From JBJHDF01 sp050486405 (GTDB lineage Bacteria; Pseudomonadota; Gammaproteobacteria; Pseudomonadales; Cellvibrionaceae), in contig JBJHDF010000002.1 of assembly GCA_050486405.1 (NCBI GenBank), forward strand, positions 1-64,000: 64,000 nt of DNA, in the 5' to 3' direction. How positions within the stretch are numbered: the stretch's first letter is position 1; every line of letters starts with the position of its first letter. The notes below the pieces were generated by a model. That model saw nothing but the letters and a program-made list of their open reading frames with translations. It was not told the DNA's origin and did no database searches. Positions 42,206 to 51,010 of the stretch are shown piece after piece. Made by a program: the position numbers and the translations under genes.

Positions 42206-42361
42206 GGAGGTTGGGGTAGTGCTTCCGGGACCGTACACCGCATGGACGACCCACAGGGATGTGGGAAGTGTCCCGAAGCGCCGGGAGCGCGTAGGGGCCG
42301 CGGTGTGCGAGCCCCCAGGGATGGGTTCACGGCGAGTCCCGGAAGCACTACCCCAACCTCC
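42206..42361. repeat. MITE-like element with 26-bp perfect inverted ends
   Basis: The 26 bases at 42206-42231 (starting GGAGGTTGGGG) are the exact reverse complement of 42336-42361. Inside, ACACCGC/GCGGTGT can extend the fold, and two hairpins, CCCACA-GGGA-TGTGGG (42250-42265) and CCCA-GGGA-TGGG (42314-42325), have GGGA loops. There is no ORF and no clear target-site duplication. It could be a non-autonomous element or a compound REP (BIME-like). Confidence 0.75.
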
Positions 42362-42411
42362 GCCGTTGGCACCACAAAGTGAAAGGATATCGAATTCCTG
42401 TGGCCCGCGAT

Positions 42412-43437
42412 CTAACCGCCTTTCTCCAGCTTCTGCACCCGCTTGACCAGATCATCGAGTTGCGTATAACGCACCGTATTGCGCCGCCACTGGGTCACCG
42501 GTTGGGCCGGTAGCGGTGAGGCGTAGACGCCCGCCTCGTCGATATTGCCTGTAACGCCGGTCATACCCATCAGGGTGACGCCATCGGTGATGTGAATATG
42601 GCCGGTGATGGCCGAGGCGCCGCCGAGCACGCAACCCTTGCCGATCACTGTGCTGCCGGCGATCACGGTGCAGCCGGCAACGACAGTGTGGTCACCGATC
42701 ACCACGTTGTGGCCGATGTGCACCAGATTGTCGATCTTGACGCCAGCGCCGATCTGCGTGTCTTTCAGGGTGCCGCGATCGATGGTGGAGTTGGCCCCGA
42801 TTTCCACATCACTGCCGACGATCACCCGCCCCAACTGCGGCACCTTGCGCCAGTCCGGCTTGCCCGGCGCAAAGCCGAAACCGTCCGCGCCTATGACCAC
42901 GCCGGTGTAGAGCACGCAGCGTTCGCCCAGCTGGCACTGGTGGTGCACTGTCACGTTGTTGGCCAGCACACAGCCGTCGCCGAGCACGGTGCCGGCGCCG
43001 ATGTAGGAGCCGGCGCCTATCTCGCAGCCTGCACCAATCTGTGCGCCGGCCTCGATTACGGCGTTGGGGCCCACCGAGACCCCTTCTCCCAGCACCACGT
43101 CCGGTGCCACTACCGCCGAGGGGTGAACGCCGGCCGGCGCGCCCTGGCGGGGGTGCAGCAGCTGGGCGATAACGGCGTAGGCGTAGTAGGGGTTGGCGAC
43201 GATCAGCGCCGTGGTGGGGCAGTCTTCCCGGTGCTCAGCCTGCAGCAGCACGGCGCTGGCTTTGGTGTTGCGCAACTGGTCCCGGAAGCGGGTGTTGCTG
43301 TAGAAGCTCAGGGCGCCGGCTCCGGCCTCGGCCAGATCCGCCACCCGCTCGATAAGCCGATCGCCGTCACCGGCAACCTCTGCTCCCACCTGTCCGGCCA
43401 GCGCCGCGACGGTCACGGCGGTACTGCCTTTCGTCAT
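42412..43437 (-). CDS. lpxD: LpxD: UDP-3-O-acylglucosamine N-acyltransferase
   Basis: A 341-residue left-handed beta-helix acyltransferase for the third step of lipid A synthesis. An N-terminal uridine-binding domain (about 1-105) is followed by hexapeptide repeats (about 110-300, VVLGEGVSVGPNAVIEAG and on). The catalytic His is in LVHIGHNVVIGDH, and GVVIGADGFGFAP and NSTIDRGTLKDT are family signatures. Length is normal. It stands alone, away from the bamA-skp-fabZ-lpxA neighbours usual for lpxD, so it may be a second copy. Confidence 0.92.
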   Translation of the reverse strand: MTKGSTAVTVAALAGQVGAEVAGDGDRLIERVADLAEAGAGALSFYSNTRFRDQLRNTKASAVLLQAEHREDCPTTALIVANPYYAYAVIAQLLHPRQGAPAGVHPSAVVAPDVVLGEGVSVGPNAVIEAGAQIGAGCEIGAGSYIGAGTVLGDGCVLANNVTVHHQCQLGERCVLYTGVVIGADGFGFAPGKPDWRKVPQLGRVIVGSDVEIGANSTIDRGTLKDTQIGAGVKIDNLVHIGHNVVIGDHTVVAGCTVIAGSTVIGKGCVLGGASAITGHIHITDGVTLMGMTGVTGNIDEAGVYASPLPAQPVTQWRRNTVRYTQLDDLVKRVQKLEKGG

Positions 43438-43544
43438 ATTTTCACTACCCGTAGATGAATGTCAGCCACAAAGCATAACACGGCGGCAGTCCATTGGCGG
43501 ATGAGCGTGGGGATCTGCTGCGGGGCTGCGGGTCCGGGTCGGAA

Positions 43545-45137
43545 TCAGTCCTTTTCCGGGTCCAGGCCGGCGGCCTTGCGGCGGGCCAGCAGATCGGCTT
43601 CGATCTGCTCCATGCGCTGGGTGTTCAGTGGGTAGAACACCAGCAGGCCGATGGCGGCAAAGGCAAAGACGGCCGGTATCCAGCTCATCAGCAGCTTCAT
43701 GCCGTCGATGGTCTGGGCGATGGTGGCGGGGTCGGTGCCCACATAGCCGTAGGCGGCCAGCACAATCAACACCATGGCGCCGGCGAAGCCGCCGCCGGTT
43801 TTCTGGATGAAGGTGCCAGCGGAGTAGAAGAGGCCCGTGGCGCGGCGGCCGTGCTTCCACTCGGAGTAGTCGGCGGCATCGCCCAGCATGGAGAAGATCA
43901 GCACCGGCATGAAGGCGGCGAAGAACTCGGCGGCGCCGCCGACGATAAACACATAGAGGACATCATCCGGGCCGGCGAAGAACAGCAGCACCGTGAGGGC
44001 GCCGCTGGCGGCCAGGGAGATGGTGAACAGGGTCTTCTTGCCCATCAGTCGCGTCAGGTAGCCGGCGGTGAAGGCGGCGACAATGGACACGATCAGCAAC
44101 ACGATAAAGTAGGTTCCCGCCAGGGTTGCCTTACCCACATAGTGGGTAAAGTAGTAGGCCACCACCCCGTACTTGATGCCGTTGAACATCATGGTCAGGA
44201 AGCCCAGACCGAGGACCATCAGCCAGGGCTTGTTGGTGAGCAGGTCGATCAGGTCCCGCTGGGACGGCGTGGTGTCGCTCTCCGGTTTTTTGATCAGGCG
44301 CTGAATGAAGTACCAGGTTCCAAAGATGATCATGGCGCAGACGATACCGGTGTAGAAGGGGTTGAGTTGGAAGACGTCGTCCTCGGGCTGGGTCACGCTG
44401 TAGAAAAATACCGCGATGGCGAACAGTGGCACTATGATCATGGGCAGGTTGACGCACAGGTCTTTCAGTTCCTGCCCCAGAGGCGCCTGGCGGGCCACCG
44501 ACTGGACCCGCTCGCGGGTGGTGAAGAAGGTGATCATGCACAATACCACCAGCAGCGTGGCGAACACATACATGGTGTACTGGTAGCCCCTGGCGGTGTC
44601 GCCCTGGCCAAAGAACTCCACCAGTTGCGGCGTGAAGCCCATGACCAGCACGCCGCCGGTGAAGGCGCCGGCGAAGCGGTAGCCGGACAGCACGCTGCGC
44701 TCCTCGTGGCTGGGGGTCATCACGCCCATCAGGGCAGAGTAGGGCACGTTGTTGATGGTGTAGGCCAGGGTCAGGCCGATATAGGTGAAGTAGGCCCAGA
44801 CCAGCTTCATTTGCACGCTCATATCCGGGGCGGTAAAGGCCAGGATCATGAACAGGCCCAGTACCGGAGCAGACCAGAGTATCCAGGGCCGGAATTTACC
44901 GTGCCGGGACTTGGTGCGATCCGCCACCATGCCCATGATGATGTCGGTCACCCCGTCCGAGAGCCGGACCAGCAACAGCAGGGTGGCCGCTGCCACCGCT
45001 GAGATGCCCAGAGTGTCGGTGTAGAAAATGGCCAGATAGGCCAGAGCCCCGCGCCAGACCAGATTGGCCGCCGCGTCGCCCATGGCGTAACCGCTTTTTT
45101 CAAGTATGGAGAGTTTGTGTTCGGAAGCTGCAGCCAC
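43545..45137 (-). CDS. GPH-family (MelB-like) sugar:cation symporter
   Basis: A 530-residue inner-membrane carrier with about 12 helices. The N terminus KLSILEKSGYAMGDAAANLVWRGALAYLAIFYTDTLGIS, then GVTDIIMGMVADRTKSRHGKFRPWILW and NNVPYSALMGVMT, are unmistakable for the glycoside-pentoside-hexuronide family. The cargo is unknown; a role with oligouronides for the kdu genes 4 kb away is possible but not shown. An insertion in the middle makes it longer than MelB. Confidence 0.88.
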   Translation of the reverse strand: MAAASEHKLSILEKSGYAMGDAAANLVWRGALAYLAIFYTDTLGISAVAAATLLLLVRLSDGVTDIIMGMVADRTKSRHGKFRPWILWSAPVLGLFMILAFTAPDMSVQMKLVWAYFTYIGLTLAYTINNVPYSALMGVMTPSHEERSVLSGYRFAGAFTGGVLVMGFTPQLVEFFGQGDTARGYQYTMYVFATLLVVLCMITFFTTRERVQSVARQAPLGQELKDLCVNLPMIIVPLFAIAVFFYSVTQPEDDVFQLNPFYTGIVCAMIIFGTWYFIQRLIKKPESDTTPSQRDLIDLLTNKPWLMVLGLGFLTMMFNGIKYGVVAYYFTHYVGKATLAGTYFIVLLIVSIVAAFTAGYLTRLMGKKTLFTISLAASGALTVLLFFAGPDDVLYVFIVGGAAEFFAAFMPVLIFSMLGDAADYSEWKHGRRATGLFYSAGTFIQKTGGGFAGAMVLIVLAAYGYVGTDPATIAQTIDGMKLLMSWIPAVFAFAAIGLLVFYPLNTQRMEQIEADLLARRKAAGLDPEKD

Positions 45138-45397
45138 GGTATACCCTTGTATTATTTTATGAATATCTGAAGCCCGGTTCCGTGATGGGAACGGGCGTTG
45201 TCAACCCGCCGCCTAGCATAAGATTCCCAGCTCCAAATGTACAGAATATTGCCAGTGTTCCCCAGGTCCGCCGCCGGATCCGCCGGGGGGTGGCAATATC
45301 GGGCAATTGAGCCCAGACTCCCCGGCTGGGGCTGGACGCTGGTATCCCGGGGCGGGTATGCTGCCGGTGCAATCCACCGCGAACAAAGGGAAAAGTC

Positions 45398-45886
45398 ATG
45401 AATCTCGAACAAATAGAAAAACTCAATGAGCTCAGGGAAAGGGGGTTGATCACCGACGAGGAATTTCAGCGGGGCAAAACCGAGGCCCTGGGAGGTGGCA
45501 GGCAGCCGTCGGCGTCACCCCGGCCCAGGGCGGAAGAGGTACGCTCTTACGCCATGATCCTCCATCTCACTCAGTTTACTTCTTTCGTGGTGCCCTTTTT
45601 TGGCTGGGTGGTGCCGCTGATCCTCTGGATGGTCCGTCGCGACGACCCCTATATCGATAACCACGGCAAGGTGGTGTTCAACTGGGTGATCAGCTCGTTC
45701 ATCTACTTCCTGCTCTGCCTGGTCCTGATACTGGCGGTGGTGGGTATATTTCTGATGGTGGGGCTGTTTATCTGCTCCATCGTTTTCACAGTCATGGGCG
45801 CCATCAACGCCAGCAACGGTGTCACCCGGAACTACCCCATGGCCATTCCCTTCTTTAACGTGGATACCAGCGTAGACGCCCAGTGA
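45398..45886 (+). CDS. SHOCT-like/DUF4870 membrane protein
   Basis: A 162-residue protein. The N-terminal 30 residues (QIEKLNELRERGLITDEEFQRGKTE) are a SHOCT-type helical motif. After a Pro/Ser-rich linker comes DUF4870: YAMILHLTQFTSFVVPFFGWVVPLILWMVRRDDPYIDNHGKVVFNWVIS and three membrane helices. The family's role is unknown. AAAGG precedes the ATG. The next gene, a CsgG-like protein, follows by 83 bases on the same strand. Confidence 0.85.
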   Translation: MNLEQIEKLNELRERGLITDEEFQRGKTEALGGGRQPSASPRPRAEEVRSYAMILHLTQFTSFVVPFFGWVVPLILWMVRRDDPYIDNHGKVVFNWVISSFIYFLLCLVLILAVVGIFLMVGLFICSIVFTVMGAINASNGVTRNYPMAIPFFNVDTSVDAQ

Positions 45887-45969
45887 CCCAGGGGCTAAGA
45901 TGGTAAAAACGGCCCCTGGATGGGCCTCGAGGATTATTCAAACACACAGTACAAAGCGGGAGGTAACTG

Positions 45970-46842
45970 ATGGGCATCTTAAAACGAATGGGATATCTCG
46001 GCATTCTAGTGGCGCTGGCTCTGTCGCCCCTGAGCTGGGCCGGCCCCCGGGTGGCCGTGGTGGACTTTGAAAACCAGGCCCAGCGCGGCGACTGGCGCCT
46101 GGGGCGCGGTGCTGCGGACATGCTCACCACCGAACTGGTGCGCGGCACCGATTTTGTCATGTTCGAGCGCGAGCGCATCAACGCTGTGCTGCAGGAGCAG
46201 AATATGGGCCAGGGTGGTCGGATGGATCCCGCCACTGCCGCCCGTATCGGCCAGATGATCGGTGTGGAGTACATTATTACCGGGGCTGTCACCGAGTACG
46301 GTGAGAGCCGCGCCGGCGGCGGGGGTCGCGGGGTGGATGTGCGCCGCCAGGGCTATGCGGCGGGCGTGGATGTGCGGGTGGTCAACGCGGAAACTGGCCA
46401 GATCATGTTTGCCGAGAGCGGCTCCGGCAGTAAGGCTGTGCGCAGTGTACGGGTCATGGGCATCGGCGGCGGTTCCAGCTTCAACGAACAGTACGCCACC
46501 GAGGCGCTGCGCGACGCCATCGACGATGTGGTGAAAAAACTCGCCCGCGCCAATCTGCCCGGCACTGGCGGCGGCGGAGCGGCCGCTGCTACAGGCCCCG
46601 TGCTGGTGGCGGACGTCTACGGCGACACCATCACCCTGAACAGCGGCGCCGGCCTGTCCGTGGGCCAGACGGTGAACATCAAGCGTGAGGGCCGGGTGAT
46701 CACCGATCCGGAAACCGGGGAGGTGATCCGGGTGCGCTACAACGATGTGGGCAAGATCCGCATCACCGAAGTGGCCGCCAGCTTCGCCGAGGGCAAGGTG
46801 GTGGAAGGCTCCGGCTTCCAGGTGGGCGATATCGTCGACTGA
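45970..46842 (+). CDS. CsgG/HfaB-family exported protein
   Basis: A 290-residue exported protein. A signal peptide ends at LSWA-GP with no lipobox Cys, whereas true CsgG is a lipoprotein. The CsgG domain (about 26-195) shows RVAVVDFENQA, GAADMLTTELVRGTDFVMFERERINAVLQEQ and GVEYIITGAVTEY. The C-terminal 85 residues form a separate beta-rich FlgT-like domain (VADVYGDTITLNSGAGLSVGQTVNI). No curli genes are nearby, so a curli pore role is unlikely; an envelope regulator or scaffold is more plausible. Confidence 0.8.
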   Translation: MGILKRMGYLGILVALALSPLSWAGPRVAVVDFENQAQRGDWRLGRGAADMLTTELVRGTDFVMFERERINAVLQEQNMGQGGRMDPATAARIGQMIGVEYIITGAVTEYGESRAGGGGRGVDVRRQGYAAGVDVRVVNAETGQIMFAESGSGSKAVRSVRVMGIGGGSSFNEQYATEALRDAIDDVVKKLARANLPGTGGGGAAAATGPVLVADVYGDTITLNSGAGLSVGQTVNIKREGRVITDPETGEVIRVRYNDVGKIRITEVAASFAEGKVVEGSGFQVGDIVD

Positions 46843-46843
46843 A

Positions 46844-46886
46844 GCCAGCGCCTCCCTCCTGGTGCACGCCGGGAGGGAGGCCTGGC
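46844..46886 (+). terminator. Long hairpin after the CsgG-like gene
   Basis: GCCAG/CTGGC and GCCTCCCTCC/GGGAGGGAGGC stack into one stem starting right after the stop codon. The T tract is poor (TGTAAGC), so termination may rely on Rho or the hairpin may act as a 3' stabiliser. Confidence 0.6.
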
Positions 46887-47008
46887 TGTAAGCAATCGTA
46901 GTTTTATAACCTGCTGCTATATCCCTAGACCAATTTACTATTTTTCACTCTCTGCCGAATCGGTTACTCTGCCGCCCCTCGGCGATCTCACTTTTGGAAC
47001 CGCAGTTT

Positions 47009-48781
47009 ATGGAATGGCAGGGCATTTTGTCCCTGGCGCTCACCCTGGGCGCCCTGACAATACTGATTACCACCCGTATTGCCGCGCATCTGGTGATGAC
47101 CGGGGTGTTGATTATCCTGGCGGTCTCGGGGGTACTCACAGCCCCGGAGGCTTTTGCCGGCTTCAGCAACCCGGGATTGATTACCGTGGCCGCCATGTTT
47201 GTGGTGGCCGCAGGTATCCACGGCTCGGGAGGGGTCGACCTGGTGGTGCGTTATCTGCTGCGCAATCCCAAGACTGTCCGCGGCGCCCAGATTCGGGTCG
47301 CTCTGCCAGTGGCGCTGCTCAGCGCCTTTCTCAACAACACGCCGGTGGTGGCCACCATGATCCCGGCCATTCGCGCCTGGTCCAAGCGCATCGATGTGGC
47401 GCCCTCCAAGCTGATGATTCCCCTGAGCTACGCGGCCATTATGGGGGGCACCCTGACCCTGATCGGCACCAGTACCAACCTGGTGGTGAGCGGGCAGTAT
47501 CAGGCGCTGACGGGCGGCGACGGTTTTTCGATTTTTTCCATCACTGCCGTGGCCGTACCGGTGGTGATCGTCGGCATGCTCTACATGTTCTGGCAGTTTC
47601 CGCACCGCTTGCCGGATCGCCGGGACAAAAACCTGTTCGGCAATTTGCGCGAATTCACTTTGGAGGTGGCGGTGGCCACAGATGGCCCCCTGGTGGGACA
47701 GACGGTGGCCGAGGCCGGTCTGCGCGACTTGCGCCGCGTCTACCTGGTGGAAATCGAGCGCGATGGCATCATCGTACCGGCGGTGGACTCCGGTGAGCCG
47801 CTGAAGGCCGGTGACCGGCTGGTATTTGCCGGTGATACCGAAGCCATTTCCGATCTGCTGCGCATTCGCGGTATTGTGCCCTCCACCAATGGCAAGGAGC
47901 CTACCCTGGCCCAGGAGCACCGTGAGCGCCGTCTGGTGGAAGTGGTGCTCTCTCCACACAGTCATTGCATTAACCAGACCATCCGCGATTCCCAGTTCCG
48001 CGAGCGTTACGGCGCTGTGGTACTGGCGGTGGCCCGGGACGGCGAGCGGGTGGAGGGTAATCTGGGCAACACCAAACTGAAGCCCGGCGACACTCTGTTA
48101 CTGGAGGCGCGACCGGCCTTTGTCAGTCGCCAGCGCTACAACAAGGACTTTCTGCTGGTCAACGATCTGGAAACCGAGGCACCCCGCCATCAGCGCGCCT
48201 GGGTGGCCTGGGGCATTCTGCTGACCCTGGTGGTTGCTGCTGCCCTGGGTATCACCAGCATGCTCAACGCCGCCCTGGCCGGCGCGGCGGCCATGATACT
48301 CACCGGTTGCTGCTCGGCCCACCAGGCCCAGAAAAGTCTGGATCCAACCATATTGCTGACCATTGCGGCGTCCTTTGCGCTGGGTGCTGCCCTGTACAAA
48401 ACCGGCGTAGCACACTACATTGCCGATGCGGTGGTGGGACTCAGCGGTGGCCACCCCTGGCTGATACTGCTGCTGACTTATCTGGCGGTCAATATGCTGA
48501 CAGAGATCATCACCAACAACGCCGCCGCCATCATCATGGTGCCCATAGTGCTGGAGATCGCGGAAAAAGCCGGTCTGCATCCCGAGCCCTATATGTTTGC
48601 GGTAATGATTGCCGCGTCGGCCAGTTTTGCCACTCCTCTGGGGTACCAGACCAACCTGATGGTCTACGGTCCCGGCGGCTATCGCTTTACCGACTTCACC
48701 CGGGCAGGGTTGCCGCTGAATTTGCTGCTGTGTATCACCACGGTGGCGGTGCTGACCATCGGCTGGCCCCTTTCCCGCTGA
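47009..48781 (+). CDS. SLC13-family permease with two RCK_C (TrkA_C) domains
   Basis: A 590-residue inner-membrane carrier. Five or six helices, then two soluble TrkA_C-like regulatory domains (about 205-290 and 300-385, FTLEVAVATDGPLVGQTVAEAGLRDL and VVLSPHSHCINQTIRDSQFRERYGAVVLAVAR), then the second helical half. The paired SLC13 motifs SAFLNNTPVVATMIP and TEIITNNAAAIIMVP are clear. Members move sulfate, di- or tricarboxylates with Na+; the cargo here is unknown. ATG 47009 is preferred over TTG 46994. Confidence 0.88.
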   Translation: MEWQGILSLALTLGALTILITTRIAAHLVMTGVLIILAVSGVLTAPEAFAGFSNPGLITVAAMFVVAAGIHGSGGVDLVVRYLLRNPKTVRGAQIRVALPVALLSAFLNNTPVVATMIPAIRAWSKRIDVAPSKLMIPLSYAAIMGGTLTLIGTSTNLVVSGQYQALTGGDGFSIFSITAVAVPVVIVGMLYMFWQFPHRLPDRRDKNLFGNLREFTLEVAVATDGPLVGQTVAEAGLRDLRRVYLVEIERDGIIVPAVDSGEPLKAGDRLVFAGDTEAISDLLRIRGIVPSTNGKEPTLAQEHRERRLVEVVLSPHSHCINQTIRDSQFRERYGAVVLAVARDGERVEGNLGNTKLKPGDTLLLEARPAFVSRQRYNKDFLLVNDLETEAPRHQRAWVAWGILLTLVVAAALGITSMLNAALAGAAAMILTGCCSAHQAQKSLDPTILLTIAASFALGAALYKTGVAHYIADAVVGLSGGHPWLILLLTYLAVNMLTEIITNNAAAIIMVPIVLEIAEKAGLHPEPYMFAVMIAASASFATPLGYQTNLMVYGPGGYRFTDFTRAGLPLNLLLCITTVAVLTIGWPLSR

Positions 48782-48819
48782 TCGACGGCCCCGCTGAATG
48801 TGAGCCGAAGCGCGTGGGA

Positions 48820-49611
48820 TTACTCATTGGCCGGCTTGCCGATGGTGGCCAGTATGCCGCCGTCCACGTAGACGATCTGTCCGGTGACGAAGTCGCTGGC
48901 CTTTGATGAAAGAAATATGGCCGCACCCTGCAGGTCGTCCGGGTCGCCCCACTTGCCGGCCGGGGTGCGGCTGATGATGAATTCGTTCATGGGATTGCCC
49001 GCCACGCGGATGGGGGCGGTCTGGCTGGTGGCGAAATAGCCCGGGCCTATGCCGTTAACCTGCACATTGTGTTTGGCCCACTCGGTGGCCATATTGCGGG
49101 TGAGCATTTTCAGCCCACCCTTGGCGGCGGCGTAGGCGCCCACGGAGTTGCGCCCCAGTTCGCTCATCATGGAGCAAACATTGATGATCTTGCCGGCGCC
49201 GCGCTCCACCATTCTTCTTGCCACCGGACGAGTCATGGTAAAAACGCCCACCAGATCCACCTTGATGACCTGCTCGAATTCCTCGACGAGCATTTCCAGC
49301 ATGGGCACGCGCTTGATGATGCCTGCATTGTTGATCAGGATATCGACGGGACCGACTTCCGCTTCGATGCGATTTACGGCGTCGATCACCTGGGTTTCAT
49401 CGGTGACGTCAAAACGGTAGCCGTGGGCGCGATAGCCGTCGGAGCGGTACTCCGCCACGGCACCATCGATTTTCTCCTGCGACGAATGACCATTGATCAC
49501 CAGCGTGGCGCCGGCGCTGCCCAGGCCCCTGGCCATGGCCATGCCGAGACCGTGGGTGGCGCCGGTAATCAGCGCCACCTTGCCGGTGAGATCGAAAAGC
49601 GGATGCGTCAT
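48820..49611 (-). CDS. kduD: 2-dehydro-3-deoxy-D-gluconate 5-dehydrogenase (KduD)
   Basis: A 263-residue short-chain dehydrogenase that would reduce 3-deoxy-D-glycero-2,5-hexodiulosonate (DKII) to 2-keto-3-deoxygluconate. SDR landmarks: cofactor loop TGATHGLGMAMARGLG, NNAG at INNAGIIKRVP, and the catalytic Ser-Tyr-Lys in CSMMSELGRNSVGAYAAAKGG. Length is right for KduD. Co-transcribed with kduI, which ends ten bases upstream. Gluconate 5-dehydrogenase is the close alternative, but the pairing favours KduD. Confidence 0.88.
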   Translation of the reverse strand: MTHPLFDLTGKVALITGATHGLGMAMARGLGSAGATLVINGHSSQEKIDGAVAEYRSDGYRAHGYRFDVTDETQVIDAVNRIEAEVGPVDILINNAGIIKRVPMLEMLVEEFEQVIKVDLVGVFTMTRPVARRMVERGAGKIINVCSMMSELGRNSVGAYAAAKGGLKMLTRNMATEWAKHNVQVNGIGPGYFATSQTAPIRVAGNPMNEFIISRTPAGKWGDPDDLQGAAIFLSSKASDFVTGQIVYVDGGILATIGKPANE

Positions 49612-49621
49612 TACTGTTCTC

Positions 49622-50461
49622 CTAGCGCAGGGTGTGCGGTTTGTGGAAGTCCATGTCGGTATAGTCCAGATTCTCCCCGGCCATGCCCCAGATAAAGGTG
49701 TAGTGGGCGGTGCCCACGCCGGAGTGCATGGACCAGGGCGGCGACACTACCGCCTGCTCGTTGCCTACCCAGATATGTCGGGTCTCGTCCGCCGGTCCCA
49801 TAAAGTGACACACCGCCTGCTCCTCGGGGATATTGAAATAAAAATAGGCTTCCATGCGCCGGCTGTGGGTGTGCACCGGCATGGTGTTCCAGATACTGCC
49901 GGGTTGCAGCTCGGTCATGCCCATCTGTAACTGACAGGTATCCACCACGCCGCTGATCAGCAACTGGTTGATGCGTCTTTCGTTGCAGGTTTCCGACGAC
50001 CCCAGCTCCAGCACCTTGGCATCGCTCATACTCACTTTTTTGAGGGGATAGCTGTGATGCGCCGGCGCCGAGTTGAGATAGAACTTGGCCGGGCGGCCCG
50101 GGTCCTCGCTGCTGAAAATCACCTCTTTGGCGCCGCGGCCGATATAGAGCGCTTCCTTGGTGTCCAGTGGGTAGGCATCGCCGTCCACCAGCACCGTGCC
50201 CTTGCCGCCGATATTAATGGCACCCAGCTCGCGGCGCTGCAAAAAGAAATCCGCTTGCTGCTGATACACCGGTTCCAGGGGAACCGGTTTGCTCACCGGC
50301 ATGGCGCCACCCACCATGATGCGCTCATAGTGGGTGTAGACAAACAATACCTCGTTTTCGGCAAAGATTCGTTCGATAAGAAAATGCCGGCGCAGTGTGT
50401 CCGTGTCGTAGCACTTGAAATCGTCCTTGTGGACGGCAAAACGCTCTTCAACGATGTTCAT
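49622..50461 (-). CDS. kduI: 5-dehydro-4-deoxy-D-glucuronate isomerase (KduI)
   Basis: A 279-residue cupin isomerase converting 4-deoxy-5-ketouronate to 3-deoxy-hexodiulosonate. Conserved features: RRHFLIERIF, YTHYERIMVGG, RRELGAINIGGKGTV, and the metal site TMPVHTHSRRMEAYFYF plus WSMHSGVGTAHYTFIWGMAGEN. The ATG at 50461 is chosen because MNIVEERFAVHKDDF is the family N terminus and AGAGG precedes it. First gene of a two-gene operon with kduD for pectin/alginate/GAG-derived uronates. Confidence 0.95.
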   Translation of the reverse strand: MNIVEERFAVHKDDFKCYDTDTLRRHFLIERIFAENEVLFVYTHYERIMVGGAMPVSKPVPLEPVYQQQADFFLQRRELGAINIGGKGTVLVDGDAYPLDTKEALYIGRGAKEVIFSSEDPGRPAKFYLNSAPAHHSYPLKKVSMSDAKVLELGSSETCNERRINQLLISGVVDTCQLQMGMTELQPGSIWNTMPVHTHSRRMEAYFYFNIPEEQAVCHFMGPADETRHIWVGNEQAVVSPPWSMHSGVGTAHYTFIWGMAGENLDYTDMDFHKPHTLR

Positions 50462-50640
50462 GGGTTGCCTCTGTTTGCTGAGCAATCGATGGGTCTCTAT
50501 GCCGGCCACCGGGCGCTGAGCCCGATGCTGCTAAAGAATTTAAGGGTAGCCACCAGGGCGCTGAGCTCGGTGTCGGATCACAGACCGGAATCGTAGCGAA
50601 TTGTCGGGTCGGGATCACGCAGTAAGGACGGCAGTAAAAG

Positions 50641-50707
50641 TCCGGTACTTTCAGCAGCCAGTACAGCTGACTGCTGAAAGTACCGGAAAAGTCCGCTATT
50701 GGCGGAC
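50641..50707. repeat. Tandem hairpins in the kduI leader
   Basis: The first is a 17-base perfect inverted repeat (50641-50657 with 50671-50687, TCCGGTACTTTCAGCAG and its complement, 13-base loop). The second is GTCCGC-TATTG..GCGGAC (50691-50707). Read on the minus strand, toward kduI, each is followed by CTTTT. They may attenuate or process the kduI-kduD message. Confidence 0.75.
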
Positions 50708-50736
50708 GATTAAAAAACATTCGACGGGCCCGTCCT

Positions 50737-50770
50737 GTGCCGGTTAACGCGCTCGCAACGTTACCGGCAC
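50737..50770. repeat. Third hairpin of the kduI upstream region
   Basis: GTGCCGGTTAACG pairs with CGTTACCGGCAC, 12 base pairs with one bulged T and a short loop. On the minus strand it is followed by the palindrome GACGGGCCCGTC and, 5 bases on, six T residues near 50711-50716. Confidence 0.7.
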
Positions 50771-50994
50771 TGGGTCTCTCACCTGTCTCTCTCTCGCTTT
50801 TTGCAATCTTTGACGGTTTGCGTCGAACGCTCTGGTCTCTCCTTTTGACCCTGCGGCCCAGCAGAGGGTTGATGTGGGCTCCAGTGCCGTAACGGCCAAA
50901 ACATTGTGTTCCGGGACTTAGAAAAAATCAACGATCTATGGATATATTTATCAAAAAATACCTATTTAGTAGTTGAAATGTTACATTAAATATA

Positions 50995-51010
50995 ATGTAT
51001 ACGTTTACAT
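50995..51010. promoter_or_regulatory. LacI-type palindrome in the AT-rich control region
   Basis: ATGTATACGTTTACAT is symmetric about ACGT with a single mismatched pair. A weaker relative, TGATATCGGTTACA, lies at 51028-51041 with the same CGGTTACA half-site seen at 19244. Candidate operator for the uronate genes; no cognate repressor is in the uronate part of the window. Confidence 0.45.

Larger units (their letters stand above)
42011..42411. other. Repeat-rich intergenic region
   Basis: About 400 bases without a gene between the zinc lipoprotein and the lpxD paralogue. It holds at least four small hairpins with TCCC/GGGA loops and a 156-base unit bounded by 26-base perfect inverted repeats (entries below). 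Short frames here run through the hairpins and have no coding signal. Confidence 0.85.

Noticed and set aside
43494..45002. A 502-residue plus-strand frame opposite the GPH symporter
   Set aside because: Gly/His/Gln-rich composition is typical of an antisense shadow; the minus-strand symporter has clear signatures.
45970..46842. Curli secretion locus
   Set aside because: The CsgG-like protein lacks a lipobox and no csgA, B, E or F-like gene is near.
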